DNA of 64,000 nucleotides from NCBI GenBank assembly GCA_963555705.1, contig OY743190.1, forward strand, positions 16,995,491 through 17,059,490. The letters are read 5' to 3'. The DNA comes from Ligustrum vulgare. Lineage: Eukaryota > Streptophyta > Magnoliopsida > Lamiales > Oleaceae. Numbering within the stretch: the first letter of the stretch is position 1; every line of letters begins with the position of its first letter. The position numbers and the translations under genes are program-made. The notes below the pieces were generated by a model that was not told the DNA's origin, did not search any database, and saw nothing but the letters and a program-made list of their open reading frames with translations. Positions 34,086 through 44,653 of the stretch are shown here, piece after piece.

Positions 34086-34220
34086 CTGAAATGACGGCGG
34101 AGGCAGTGGTGGCGTAGGAGTTGATGGTGGTGAAAAACTCGTTACATCCCGATCGGAGGGAGTTGTAAGCCTTCGCGACCTACCACCATAAAAGCTAATC
34201 AAGAATAGCATGAAAACCAT
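34086..34220 (-). pseudogene. Possible first exon of unknown protein
   Basis: ATG-initiated minus-strand frame starting MVFMLFLISFYGG (hydrophobic, signal-like), then a Ser/Thr stretch and a Pro-rich run, ending at CATTTCAG with GTTAGT as donor. It lies 230 bases upstream of the beta-galactosidase fragment on the same strand but does not resemble a GH35 N-terminus. It could be the promoter-proximal exon of a chimeric transcript; it is not recognised. Confidence 0.3.
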
Positions 34221-35287
34221 TTTCCAGATCTGCCACCGTTTCTAATCCACTAATTTTCCGAGCAATTCACGTCGTGAAGAAGCAAATCTTTCAGGTTTGA
34301 ACCGGCTGCAATGGGGTCTCGTAGAGAGAGAGAGAGAGGCGCTAAGTGGACGAAAGATATCTGAATAAGCCCGTCTGGGAGCAGAACTTCGTAGAAGGAC
34401 AATCTATTTTTCGCCCGTTAGAGACTTAAAGTGGATGGAAATAATCGATCGTTGAATTAAAAATGAACGGTCAAGATTCACAGCCAAAAAACCATAATCC
34501 CTTTCCAAATAGTTTTCCAATGACATGATGCCAAATGTCACAAATACAACTCCAAAGTATTTATTTTTGAATGGTAATTATATTTACACTACAATTTTTT
34601 ATATTTACACCACATTTTAATTACAAGAAAGGTTATTAATATTTACTCACTTTTGCTTTTATGTCCTCTATATTTTTTTCAAATATTATTATTCTTAACT
34701 TTCAATTAATTAACATATTTTTGTTTCTAATCACAATTTATATCCAAATATTTAGCTAATGTGTATTGAAAAGAGGAGAAAATATTTATTTTTGACTCTA
34801 GCATTGATTATTTATTTTTATTATTTAAAAATACTATAGATAAATAAGTTATTATTATCCTCATAACAAATATTTTGAACAAAAATCGTTTTTATAGATA
34901 AGATGTGAGATTTAATTGATGTTTGATGATAAAAAAATTATATAAAAAATTTGGGACCATAAGTGTAAAAATAAGAAAAGCTTAAGAATATTCATTACAA
35001 TTAAAATGTGGTGTAGTTAACAAAAATTGTGGTGTCAATACAAATAAATCTTTATAATCTTCCAGGGTGTTCGGTAAACTTTGTTATAGGTACGGATTCT
35101 AAAGTAATTTTTTAACCACACAAATTTTTTCTCTTCAATTTTTAACCACAAATTCTACCTCGAAAACGCAAATAACAATAATCATTACATGTTATAATCA
35201 TTCCCGAACGCGGGCTTCATCTCTATTTATATTTATTATATTTATTTATATTAAACAATAATAATTAATATATATAATAATAATAAC
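34221..35287. other. AT-rich intergenic sequence, no gene seen
   Basis: Contains a GA microsatellite at 34323-34337. Otherwise low-complexity AT-rich DNA without recognisable coding. Confidence 0.5.
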
Positions 35288-36115
35288 TAGTAATATCATT
35301 CGTGCGATGTGCAGATGATATAAATGACAACTACTTATTAAATAAAAGTTGTAAAAACTAAATGCTCGATATTAATTGTGCATTCATATATAATGAAAAA
35401 TATTCGGAAAAGTAAAACATAAAATTTCAACTTTCATATTTCTTTTAACAGCTAATTGTTCATTCTCTGATTTTCTTAGTCTATTTAGGCGAAGTAAGAT
35501 ATGAACATGTGACTTATTTTATAGTTTACAATTTTGATTTGATGATTGAAATCGAGCTTACATTTTTTTGATTTCTAAAAGTTGAAATGTTTACAATTTT
35601 CAAATCATAAAATGAAATAAAGAGGCCAAGACATTTACAAAATTAATTTATCGACTCACCGCATAACATTATAAAAATTTGTACTAACTCTCTTAATTAA
35701 TGTAATAATTTATATTTAAATATATTAAACAAATATTTCATTGCATTGCATGTAAAAAGCAAATACATTACGACCAAAATTTACCTAACATTTCAAAAAA
35801 TAAAAATTGCTCAAACTTAAATTAAATGTTGCAATTTGTTAAACTTACACTTGACAAACATATACGCAGCCAAATATTTAAATGAATGTAACAAATAAAT
35901 AATTTGAAATACAAATTTTTATTAAATTTTATTGAATGAATATTACAAATATAATAAGCTTTGTATAAAAAAATTTATCTATACATCTCAATTTATAAAT
36001 GGGGTTTTCCATAAGACATAAGATTTTATCACTTATTCATATAGAATTGATTCTTCAAAAATAAATTTTTTCAATGTTCATTATCAACCACACATTCTTT
36101 AAAACTCATTTTTAA
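35288..36115 (-). mobile_element. Helitron-like non-autonomous repeat (left copy)
   Basis: The minus strand ends with a GTGC/GCAC-type hairpin (CTGCACATCGCACG) followed 11 bases later by CTAG and a T, as expected for a Helitron 3' end inserted before T. The body from about 35640 to 36115 recurs in inverted orientation at 50255-50630. No coding is seen. The 5' TC end was not identified. Confidence 0.4.
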
Positions 36116-36287
36116 CAATTGCACACACTATTTTTGTGCATATTAAATAAATGTGTTGATCATATTCTATTTTTAAATGGAATAATTTTGTCAACACTTT
36201 CTATTTTACAAATTGAACCAATAAATTTATCGGAACCTAAAGTTGTAGAAAATTAAATGATTTAATTGGGTTTATTTAATTAAATTT

Positions 36288-37181
36288 GATGCAGGTGATG
36301 ATTCAAGGAAGAATCCTTTTCAACAGGAGGGGATGATGAGTACCGGAGTGGCCCAACGAGCAAGGACCCGTTGTATGTACCGGTGGAACTAATAACGAGG
36401 CTGAGAGCTAAGAAGATCAAGCAGACAATGCAGGAATTTATGCAAGCTTGGATGGACGAGTGCTCAAGTGCAAGGTCAAAAACTTCATTTTCAATGCATG
36501 ACAAGATGGAAGAAGAGTCAAAACCATTACAATGCATTTGGGTCAAAGAACAACCAGAAAAGAAGGCAGAAGGCCTTTTACGGCTGTAAAGGCTGAAGTT
36601 ACGGCCGTAACTTTTCCATCGCACAAATTGGACAGCAAGGGACTTACGGCCGTAAAAGGCCTTTTCACGGTCGTAATTGAATTAGGGGATTTTTATTCAG
36701 CATGTAACTTACGGCCGTAAGAAACTATGTCACGACCATAAGAGATAAAACAACTTTTGGACCCGAGGGTCACTTACGGCCGTAAACCCGTATGTTACAG
36801 TCGTAACTAGCGCCACGTTTTAATTGTTGTTTTGCGGCTAGGGTTATTTCTTACGCATTTTTTTAGCTATATTATGTTTCTTTTTTATTGTAAAACACAA
36901 CTTTGAGATTTATAATAATTGAAGGTGGGATATTCCCTTGTTTCTTCTCGTTCTTGTTGAACAAACTGAACTTATCAAAGGATTAGGCACCCTTTGTGGC
37001 GTTCCCCCTCTGTGGTTCTTATCTCTGCATCGTAACGGGTCTCGGGTTTAATATACCCTTAGTTCTTGCGTCATGAGGTCGGGGTTGCATTGTTATCGTC
37101 TACCAATTTGATTTGGGGCTTTCCGGCGTTTCGAGTCTTAATTTTGTGCATTCTTCGTGATCCCCATAACGGATCACATCA
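36288..37181 (+). repeat. 5' LTR of element H
   Basis: It begins about TGATGCAGGTGATGATTC, where similarity to the 3' LTR (49496) starts, and ends GGATCACATCA two bases before the primer site. It includes the coding-overlap segment and an array of TTACGGCCGTAA palindromes. The exact 5' edge is uncertain. Confidence 0.7.
36580..36812 (+). repeat. Array of spaced TTACGGCCGTAA palindromes in LTR H
   Basis: About eight perfect or one- to two-base-changed copies of the 12-base palindrome TTACGGCCGTAA within some 230 bases, irregularly spaced by 10-40 bases. The same array is in the 3' LTR at 49787-50002. It is absent from the other LTR families here. Candidate dimeric transcription-factor sites or hairpin formers; function unknown. 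Confidence 0.75.
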
Positions 37182-37183
37182 TC

Positions 37184-37195
37184 TGGTATCAGAGC
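37184..37195 (+). promoter_or_regulatory. Primer-binding site of element H (initiator Met tRNA)
   Basis: TGGTATCAGAGC directly after the 5' LTR end. A poly-T run (37209-37226) and a poly-A run (37376-37393) follow in the leader. Confidence 0.9.
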
Positions 37196-37834
37196 TGGTC
37201 TCTAAATCCTTTTTTTTTTTTTTTTTTGATTTTTGTGTTTTTATTCCTTCATTGAAATTTTAGTCAATTCTTGGATTTCTTGAAATTCTTCACTAATTCA
37301 AGATTGGTCGTAGTTTCAATTCTTATTCTTTTGGTTGTTCTTGATTAGCCAAGAAAATAAAAAAGTACGAAATTCAAAAAAAAAAAAAAAAAAGTGATTA
37401 TTATTGAAATCAAGATCAAGAACACCATTCCATATTCAAGAAGACCTTTCTTGATATCTTTTGCAATATTTTCTACATTCTTGATATTTTCTCATTATCC
37501 ATTACTACTCTAAAAATTCATTCTTGATTCGTACAATCAAATTCCTAATTTTTTTTTCAAGAAAATCCCCTTCTTGAAAATCTTCCATTCGTTCTTCCAT
37601 TATTGTGTATTCTCAATCAATTCTTGTCATTGAGCTTTGGGGTTAATTCCACGGAGGCCAAATCCTTTAACTAGTTTGATTGGTTCATTGAGAACTAGAG
37701 AAAAGGGAAACGAGAGGAAAAAGGCAGAGTGGTGAGAATATTAGAGGGAAAAAGCCTAATTGAGTGATACGCGAGTGACAAACACGTGAGGATCATTACA
37801 TAAAATTTCTTTTCTTTTCTTTAAATTACTAACC

Positions 37835-39280
37835 ATGTCACAAAAGGAAACATCATCAACAGGGGAGGATAACATGAAATTTCAGATACTTGCATTGTTG
37901 GAGGAACAAATTGCAAAATTGGAAGCAAAGATGGATGCAAAATGGGAAAGCAAGGTTGGATACGTCATCAAGCATGAATTTAGGAAGGACTAATGACTCG
38001 GTGGATACGCGTCACCCAGGGATGGTTCAACCGCGTCAGGAACAACCACGAGCATTCCCTAATTTGAGGAGACCACTAAGGTATGACTTCAACACTTAAT
38101 ATGGAGTTAGAAATGAAAATGTTGAGGATGTTGATAGTGATGGTGATAGTGGAGATTTGTCCATAGCTAGTGTGGATAGAATTAGAGATCAAGGTGATAG
38201 ACGTGAAAGGGGATATAGGCGTGAACGTGTAGGGAGAGAGATGAAATGGATGGGAGTATTGGGAATATTAAAATGTCAATTCCATCGTTCCAGGGTAAAA
38301 GCAATCCGGAGGTTTATTTCGAATGGGAAAAAAGGGTAGAATTGATTTTTGATTGTCACAACTATTCTGAGGCGAAAAAGGTAAAGTTGGCGGTAGTAGA
38401 ATTTACTGATTATGCTATAGTGTGGTGGGATCAATTGGTAACAAGTAGAAGGAGGAACCGTGAGAGACCAATTGAAACTTGGGATGAGTTGAAAGCCCTT
38501 ATGAGAAAAAGATTTGTACCCAACCATTACTGCATGGATATTTACCAAAAATTACAAACCCTTTCTCAAGGTAATAAGAGTGTGGAGGAATACCATAGAG
38601 AGATGGAGATGGTTATGATTAGAGCAAACATCGAAGAGGATCCGGAGGCGACCATGGCTAGATTTTTAAGTGGTTTGAACCAGAAATTGCTAATGTGATT
38701 GAATTGCAGCATTATGTCGAGTTGGAGGAGATGTTGCATATGGCCATGAAGGTGGAAAGGCAATTAAAAAGAAAGGGACCGCGAGATTTCCTTCAGGTTC
38801 TACTTCTTTTGGAAAACCTACATGGAGTGGGAATTCAAAAAATGACGGAGCTGTGCAAAAGGGGAAGTTCGAGTCACCAAAGGGAAAGGAGGAGCCACCC
38901 AACAAAGGTAAAACTCATTCTGACTCTCAAACTCCTAGGAGTAGAGATATTAGATGTTTTAAGTGTACGGGTCTTGGGCATATTTCTTCACAATATCCAA
39001 ATAAAAGGGTGTTGATTATGCGTAATGGGGTATTAGTGTCGGAAGATGAGGAGGAAGTAGATGATGAGTATAAGGATATGCCTGCGTTAGAAGATGCTAG
39101 TGATTGTGAGGATGGAGACTATGCTGTAGCTCAGTCACTTATTACTAGGCGTGCCCTTAGTACACATGCCAAGATTGAGGAGTTGGGTGAGCAAAGAGAG
39201 AATATTTTCCATATTAGGTGCTTTGTGAACAACAAAGTATGTAGTTTGATAATTGATAAGGGTAGCTGTACAAATGTGGC
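37835..39280 (+). pseudogene. CRM-like gag and start of protease, element H
   Basis: ATG at 37835 opens a coiled-coil-like N-terminus (LLEEQIAKLEAKMDAKWE) that stops at TAA after 52 codons. The retrotransposon gag domain lies in another frame at 38246-38698 (YFEWEKRVELIFDCHNYSEAKK, then VEFTDYAIVWWDQL). A frameshift near 38680 moves the rest to 38695, and another near 38820 moves the zinc knuckle CFKCTGLGHISSQY (last Cys replaced by Tyr) to the 38853 frame. The frame then reaches the protease active site, IIDKGSCTNVA (a D-G-G type site changed to D-K-G), where element G is inserted after the GTGGC target. At least two frameshifts and changed motifs make it non-functional. Confidence 0.85.
39276..39280 (+). 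repeat. Left target-site duplication of element G
   Basis: GTGGC immediately before TGATAAGTG; the matching copy is 46331-46335. Removing G and one GTGGC restores a continuous protease reading frame across the site. Confidence 0.95.
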
Positions 39281-41240
39281 TGATAAGTGTGTGTTTTACA
39301 CACTTATTTAGTTCCTAAATTAGCAATTTAATTGACAAATTGAGCAAATATCTACTTATAAATTGTGTTTATCTTGTAAAATTAGGTACAAACTCAATTG
39401 GAAAGAAAATGGACAAGATTGGAGAGCATTGAGCTTAAAGAGGAGCAAATTTGACGTTCAAGTACTAAATTGAAAGAAATCAAAAGTTTGAAGACTCAAT
39501 TGCAACATCCCAAAAAGTTGAGGACTGATAAGTAAAAATGCATTTTGAATTGATAAAAAGTGTGATATATATATATATATATCGCACATGAGCTGGAAAG
39601 GCATGGGCATTGGAGAAAATGCTGGAAAGTGTTGGGAAAATGGCTGGAACATCATGGACAGGCAAAAGAACGTGGAAGGCATGGGAACAAGCTGGAAAGT
39701 GGCTGCTGGAAAAACATATACATATATACATACACAAGCAGCAAGAAAGGGAGAGGAGGAGGAGAGACGGGTGAAACCGGAAAGGAGGTTGCTGGTGACA
39801 GGAGCAGCCTGCTACCGGTGGAGTCTGCTGTTGCTGCCATTGCTGGTGAAGCAAAGGTGAAAATCAGGGAGATCACTGCTGGTGACAGCAGCAGTGGGAG
39901 CATATAGGAAATGCAGAGAGCTGAAACCGGGGATGAGCAGGGTGACAGACTGCTGGTTCACTGATTTTACTGCCTTGCTGCCTGGTTCAATTAAAGACTA
40001 GTTGCTGCCATTGCTGGTGAAGAAAAGGAGGAAAACAGATAGATAGATAGAGGATTGCATGGTGCTGGAGAAAGACTGCAGGTGACAACTACAGTTGGGG
40101 GCTGCTGCTGGACTGAAATTGCTGAAATCTTGCTTGCTGTAAATCTGTTAGCTGCTGGAAATCTGCTGGAAGATTGCTGCCTGGTTCAACTGCTGCTGGA
40201 GAGTGCTGGTGAAATCAGGACCTGATTCTGCTGCTGACTGCTGTGAAACATTGCTGCTGTGCTGGAACTGGGGCTGCTTGCTGGTGCTGATACTTGACAG
40301 CTTGCTGGTGCTGAATAGCTGGAAATCTGCTGAGGAAGAAGAAGGGACTGAATTGCTGGTTCAAACTGATGCAGGGACTAAATTGCTGGTTCAAACTGAT
40401 GCAGGGACTGAAATGGACAGAAAACATTGTTAGGGACTGATTTGCACATAGCTTGATAGTTGGAGGACATTGATGCAAATCCCACCATTTCCAAAATCCG
40501 GGTTGTAATTTTATCATCTATCGCTTTTTCTTCCAGCATGTTTAGCTAAATTTTACTTGTTGGGATGATTGATAGAATTTAACCTAGTTTGGATTAATTT
40601 TAATATTTGCTATTTGATTAAATGCTTATTTCATGTGTGTTTGTTATTGAGATTATTACATGTGTTTGCTTGATCACCAAATATGTGTTTTGTGAAGTGT
40701 ATGATAATCGAGAGATATTATGCATTTTAGACCAAATAACAAATGCTCTAGGTTCTTGTTAAGGATAGAGATATACCTTAAACCCTAGATGATCCATTGA
40801 GCTATTTTCACAAAGAGTTAATGCAATTGATTGGACCTTAATCGACATAGAGATATAGTAGGTTAGACCAATTGATTAGGGTTGATTTCACTCGAGAGAG
40901 GTAATTGGCTAAGCTTGGAAAATCGGGTCTAACATTGTAAATGAGTAATTTGTTAATTTGCATGTTAAGAAATTAATTAGGCGACGGTTAAATGAAATCA
41001 TGAATCCCAACTATTTTATCTTTCATTTTCCTTATTTTAATTCGGTTTAAAATTAGTTTAGTTAATTTAGAATTGTCAAAAATCCATCTTTTTAATTGTG
41101 TGTTTCATTTGTTAAGATTAAATTAACTAGAGTATAATAGAGTATACATTCCTCGTGGGATCGACAACCCGGACTCAAAAAGTCCACTTTATTACTTGTA
41201 CGCGACCCGTGCGCTTGCGGTACACTATTTTGAGCGAACA
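39281..41240 (+). repeat. 5' LTR of element G
   Basis: TGATAAGTGTGTGTTTTACA to TTTTGAGCGAACA, 1960 bases. 39590-40420 is unusually rich in GCTGG/CTGCTG words and gives several chance frames on both strands. A short TA tract lies at 39565-39583. The last 700 bases match LTR I. Confidence 0.9.
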
Positions 41241-41246
41241 AGTTTT

Positions 41247-41264
41247 TGGCGCCGTTGCCGGGGA
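41247..41264 (+). promoter_or_regulatory. Primer-binding site of element G
   Basis: TGGCGCCGTTGCCGGGGA, intact Athila-type site, six bases after the LTR end. Confidence 0.85.
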
Positions 41265-41443
41265 ATGTTTTTACTTTGATTATTACTTTAGTTAATTTTA
41301 GTTTTAACAATTTGTAATTATTTTTGTTTTATGTTTTATTTTATTATCTTTGGTTAACCACCACAATTCTAATCTCTCTTGTATTTGGTTTTCTTTCTAT
41401 GCATATTTGATTCTAACATTGGCAAAATAGGAACGCAATTGCA

Positions 41444-42211
41444 ATGAACAATCTCAACATGGGTGATGAATACATGCTTGAAGAATATTCAAGTTGTGAA
41501 ATTTGTTACAAGATGCATTGTAATGGACAATGCTTGTATTCGGGAAATAGTTTGCTTACGTCGAAACTTATTGGGTTTAGACAATATTTGAAATACCGAA
41601 AACAAGCAATTGACACTTCGGATATGAGTTACATGCTCTTGGGAGATTGTGTACCGGATGACTGGGATGAGGACATCACTCTTGTAGGAGATGGTCCTCC
41701 ATTATTGAATGAGAAGGTACTTGAAAAGTATTACAATAAGCTTGCCAATTTGGATGAAGAGGATATGCTTATGGGGGATGCCATGTATTGGGAAGGATTC
41801 CAAACGTGGGGGTATAATCCACTCTTGGGAATCAATAGGAAAAACTTGTCGTCGCCCATGGATTCAAATTATGGATCGGTCATTCAATCCGAGGAGACAT
41901 CAACTAAAGAAGATGAGCTTGAAAAGAATGACAATTTAATCACAAAAGAATCTCTTGGAGAAGTGGCAATTAATGAGGAAGAGATTAAATCACATTTTCT
42001 CAACTTCATTGATTGTCCAATAATTGAATTTGTGATTAAGCCATTTGAGGAGTTGCAAGTCTATTTAGTTGAGTTTGAATTGGACGGAATAGGCAAGTCC
42101 CATGACTTTGGAAGGGGCAAGGTGCAAGTATTTCGATCAAATGAAGAGTGGGGCAAAGCCAAAAGAAGCACAATGGGCAGGACATCAAAAGCTTCATTTA
42201 GAGTGCCATGA
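41444..42211 (+). CDS. Uncharacterised ORF of non-autonomous Athila-like elements (gag-derived?)
   Basis: 255 residues, acidic, with no recognised domain. The N-terminus has a four-cysteine cluster CEICYKMHCNGQC at 18-30. Mid-protein EEDMLMGDAMY resembles the EEDMLFGDFM segment near the gag N-terminus of element I (about 6118-6147), so it may be a reduced gag. The ORF sits where gag-pol stands in I. Fragments of the same ORF occur at 51300-51560 and 63380-63510, with both identical and changed residues, so it is a feature of the subfamily. It could help package the non-autonomous RNA; function is unknown. Confidence 0.65.
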   Translation: MNNLNMGDEYMLEEYSSCEICYKMHCNGQCLYSGNSLLTSKLIGFRQYLKYRKQAIDTSDMSYMLLGDCVPDDWDEDITLVGDGPPLLNEKVLEKYYNKLANLDEEDMLMGDAMYWEGFQTWGYNPLLGINRKNLSSPMDSNYGSVIQSEETSTKEDELEKNDNLITKESLGEVAINEEEIKSHFLNFIDCPIIEFVIKPFEELQVYLVEFELDGIGKSHDFGRGKVQVFRSNEEWGKAKRSTMGRTSKASFRVP

Positions 42212-44284
42212 AGTGCTTATGCGGAGAGTCGAGCTAATGACTTTAAAATAAGCGCTTAATGGGAGGCAACCCATTCTCTATCCTTTACTTGCTTTATTTT
42301 TATTTTTACATATTATTTAGTTTCTTGCATTTTATTTACTTTCTTGCAAATAAGTTGGTTGGGCCAAGTTTCTATCTTCTACATTTATTTTCCTCAAGTT
42401 GGGTAGTGTGAAATAGCTCCAATGCATTCTCATTTAATTCTAACATATACTCATATCAAACTTTCAAAGTCAAAATTTGCTTAAAACTCATTTTTAAATC
42501 ACTTGGTTCATATTGTCTTTTATCTTCAAGTGTGATTTAATGTGACGTGGATGGGAAAATTACATTGGATTTATGAGTTAGAATTAAGATGATGAATGTA
42601 ATTTAAATTTTTGGATCATTCACCACTTATTATCTACTATTTTCTTGTGTTTTCATAGGATGCTCACAAGGTGTTCGATGAAATGCCTCATTGGGGAAAT
42701 TTGTGTTCAATTGATTGGAGGCTTCAACACAAGTTTGGGGGTGGATTGTTGGTGATTGCTATGAGAGTTCACATGCCCAAGACTACTTATTAGTGCCCCA
42801 CCACTTCTTGGGATGTCTAGTAACTTCTTTCCTCTTACTTTGATTCTATTTTACACATTGAGGACAATGTGCATTTCAAGTTTGGGGGTGATTTCCTATT
42901 GTGTATTGACATGTTAGATAGCCTTGCCGTGGCCAGGATTACTTAAATGTTTAAAATTGTTATTGATTCATGATTTATGACCAATATGCTACTTGTGTCT
43001 ACTTTTACAAAATGCTTATCCATGCAAGATCATAATTATCTTAAGCACAATAGTCACAATCGATTGTTGGTGAAGTTTGGGAATTGTTGAAGGGTGAAGA
43101 AGTTAATGGAGTAGAAGAACTAGGTTGTGAGCTTGTATTGTTAATTTTTATCAACCTATCAAATATTTCCTAATGCTCTAAATCTCTTGATCCTATTGTA
43201 AGACAAGTTTGGGGGTGGTCGACCCGGTGAAGGAGACGGTCTAGACGTGTGGTGATTCCATGCATGTTGGAAATAAATTTTGTGTGGAGTGTATTTCGCC
43301 AAGTATAAGCTAAGTAATGACCGTATGCTAAATTTCTAAGCCCATTTTAATTTTTTGCATTGCATTGCCCTATCTCGAAGCCTTTTTGACTCGAGTAATT
43401 AAGTCCGTAGGAGTATCTTGAAACTTGGTGCCTTAAGTTTGAAACTTGGGAGTCATCGGCCGAAAGCTCGCTACATGGGTCAATTAGAAAGCTTAATGAG
43501 TAGGGTACTCACACACACACTTGAAAAAAAAAAAAAAGCACACTATCATTGCATTCGCTTAATAAGTCTACCCCACTTCGTAGCCTTTTTGACTCGAGTT
43601 AATAAGTCCGTAGGGGTATTTTGAAACCTGGTACCCTTTGATCTTAAAACAATCGGGGAGTTGCCGACCTAAAGCTCGCTACATGGGTCAATTAGAAAGC
43701 TTAAGGGAGTGGGGGAAGACACGAGCATTCATCACGTTAATTTTTAGAAATCATGCATTTGTACTTGCATAAGGGCTCTTAGATGAATAGTGGGTTTGAA
43801 TTGCTTGGTATAAACTTGAATGTCGAAACACTCATTAGTGGAGAGTCACTGCATTTCTAGGTTGTCGAGATTGTCGGTAAAACACACCCAAACTAGAGTG
43901 GAAAAAGAAAAGAGTGATTTGAGAGTACCCTCTAGAATTGCATCCCGGGAGAAGAAAGAAAAATATGTATTGGGGGATGAATGTCACGAGTGGGAAAGAA
44001 AAAGAATTGACCACTAACGGTGGTAGTTTTGACTTGAAACCTCTTTATTCATCAATATTCTCGAAACTTGATTGACAATTGAAAGTGACTATGCACACAC
44101 ACACCGATCGAACATCGGATTAGCTAAACTTCTTTTTGGTAGCATTATTTGGAATCCTACTTTTGAATTGATTATACAATTTTGCACTCATGAGTAATTT
44201 GCAAGTTATCTAACATTGTTGATCTATATTTCACGTTACTTGATTGCACTAGTAGATAATTTTGCTCAAGACGAGCAAAAGCTC
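42212..44284 (+). other. Non-coding 3' interior of element G
   Basis: Collinear with 11230-13030 of element I, including the duplicated 'tttttgactcgag...gctcgctacatgggtcaatt' unit (43375-43500 and 43575-43705) and 'tttgggggtggtcgaccc'. No gene is seen; the frames at 43418-43624 and 43820-44017 lie in this shared non-coding sequence. Confidence 0.6.
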
Positions 44285-44297
44285 AAGTTTGGGGGTG
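44285..44297 (+). promoter_or_regulatory. Polypurine tract of element G
   Basis: AAGTTTGGGGGTG immediately before the 3' LTR TGATAAGTG. Confidence 0.75.
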
Positions 44298-44578
44298 TGA
44301 TAAGTGTGTGTTTTACACACTTATTTAGTTCCTAAATTAGCAATTTAATTGACAAATTGAGCAAATATCTACTTATAAATTGTGTTTATCTTGTAAAATT
44401 AGGTACAAACTCAATTGGAAAGAAAATGGACAAGATTGGAGAGCATTGAGCTTAAAGAGGAGCAAATTTGACGTTCAAGTACTAAATTGAAAGAAATCAA
44501 AAGTTTGAAGACTCAATTGCAACATCCCAAAAAGTTGAGGACTGATAAGTAAAAATGCATTTTGAATTGATAAAAAGT

Positions 44579-44653
<75 letters not shown>

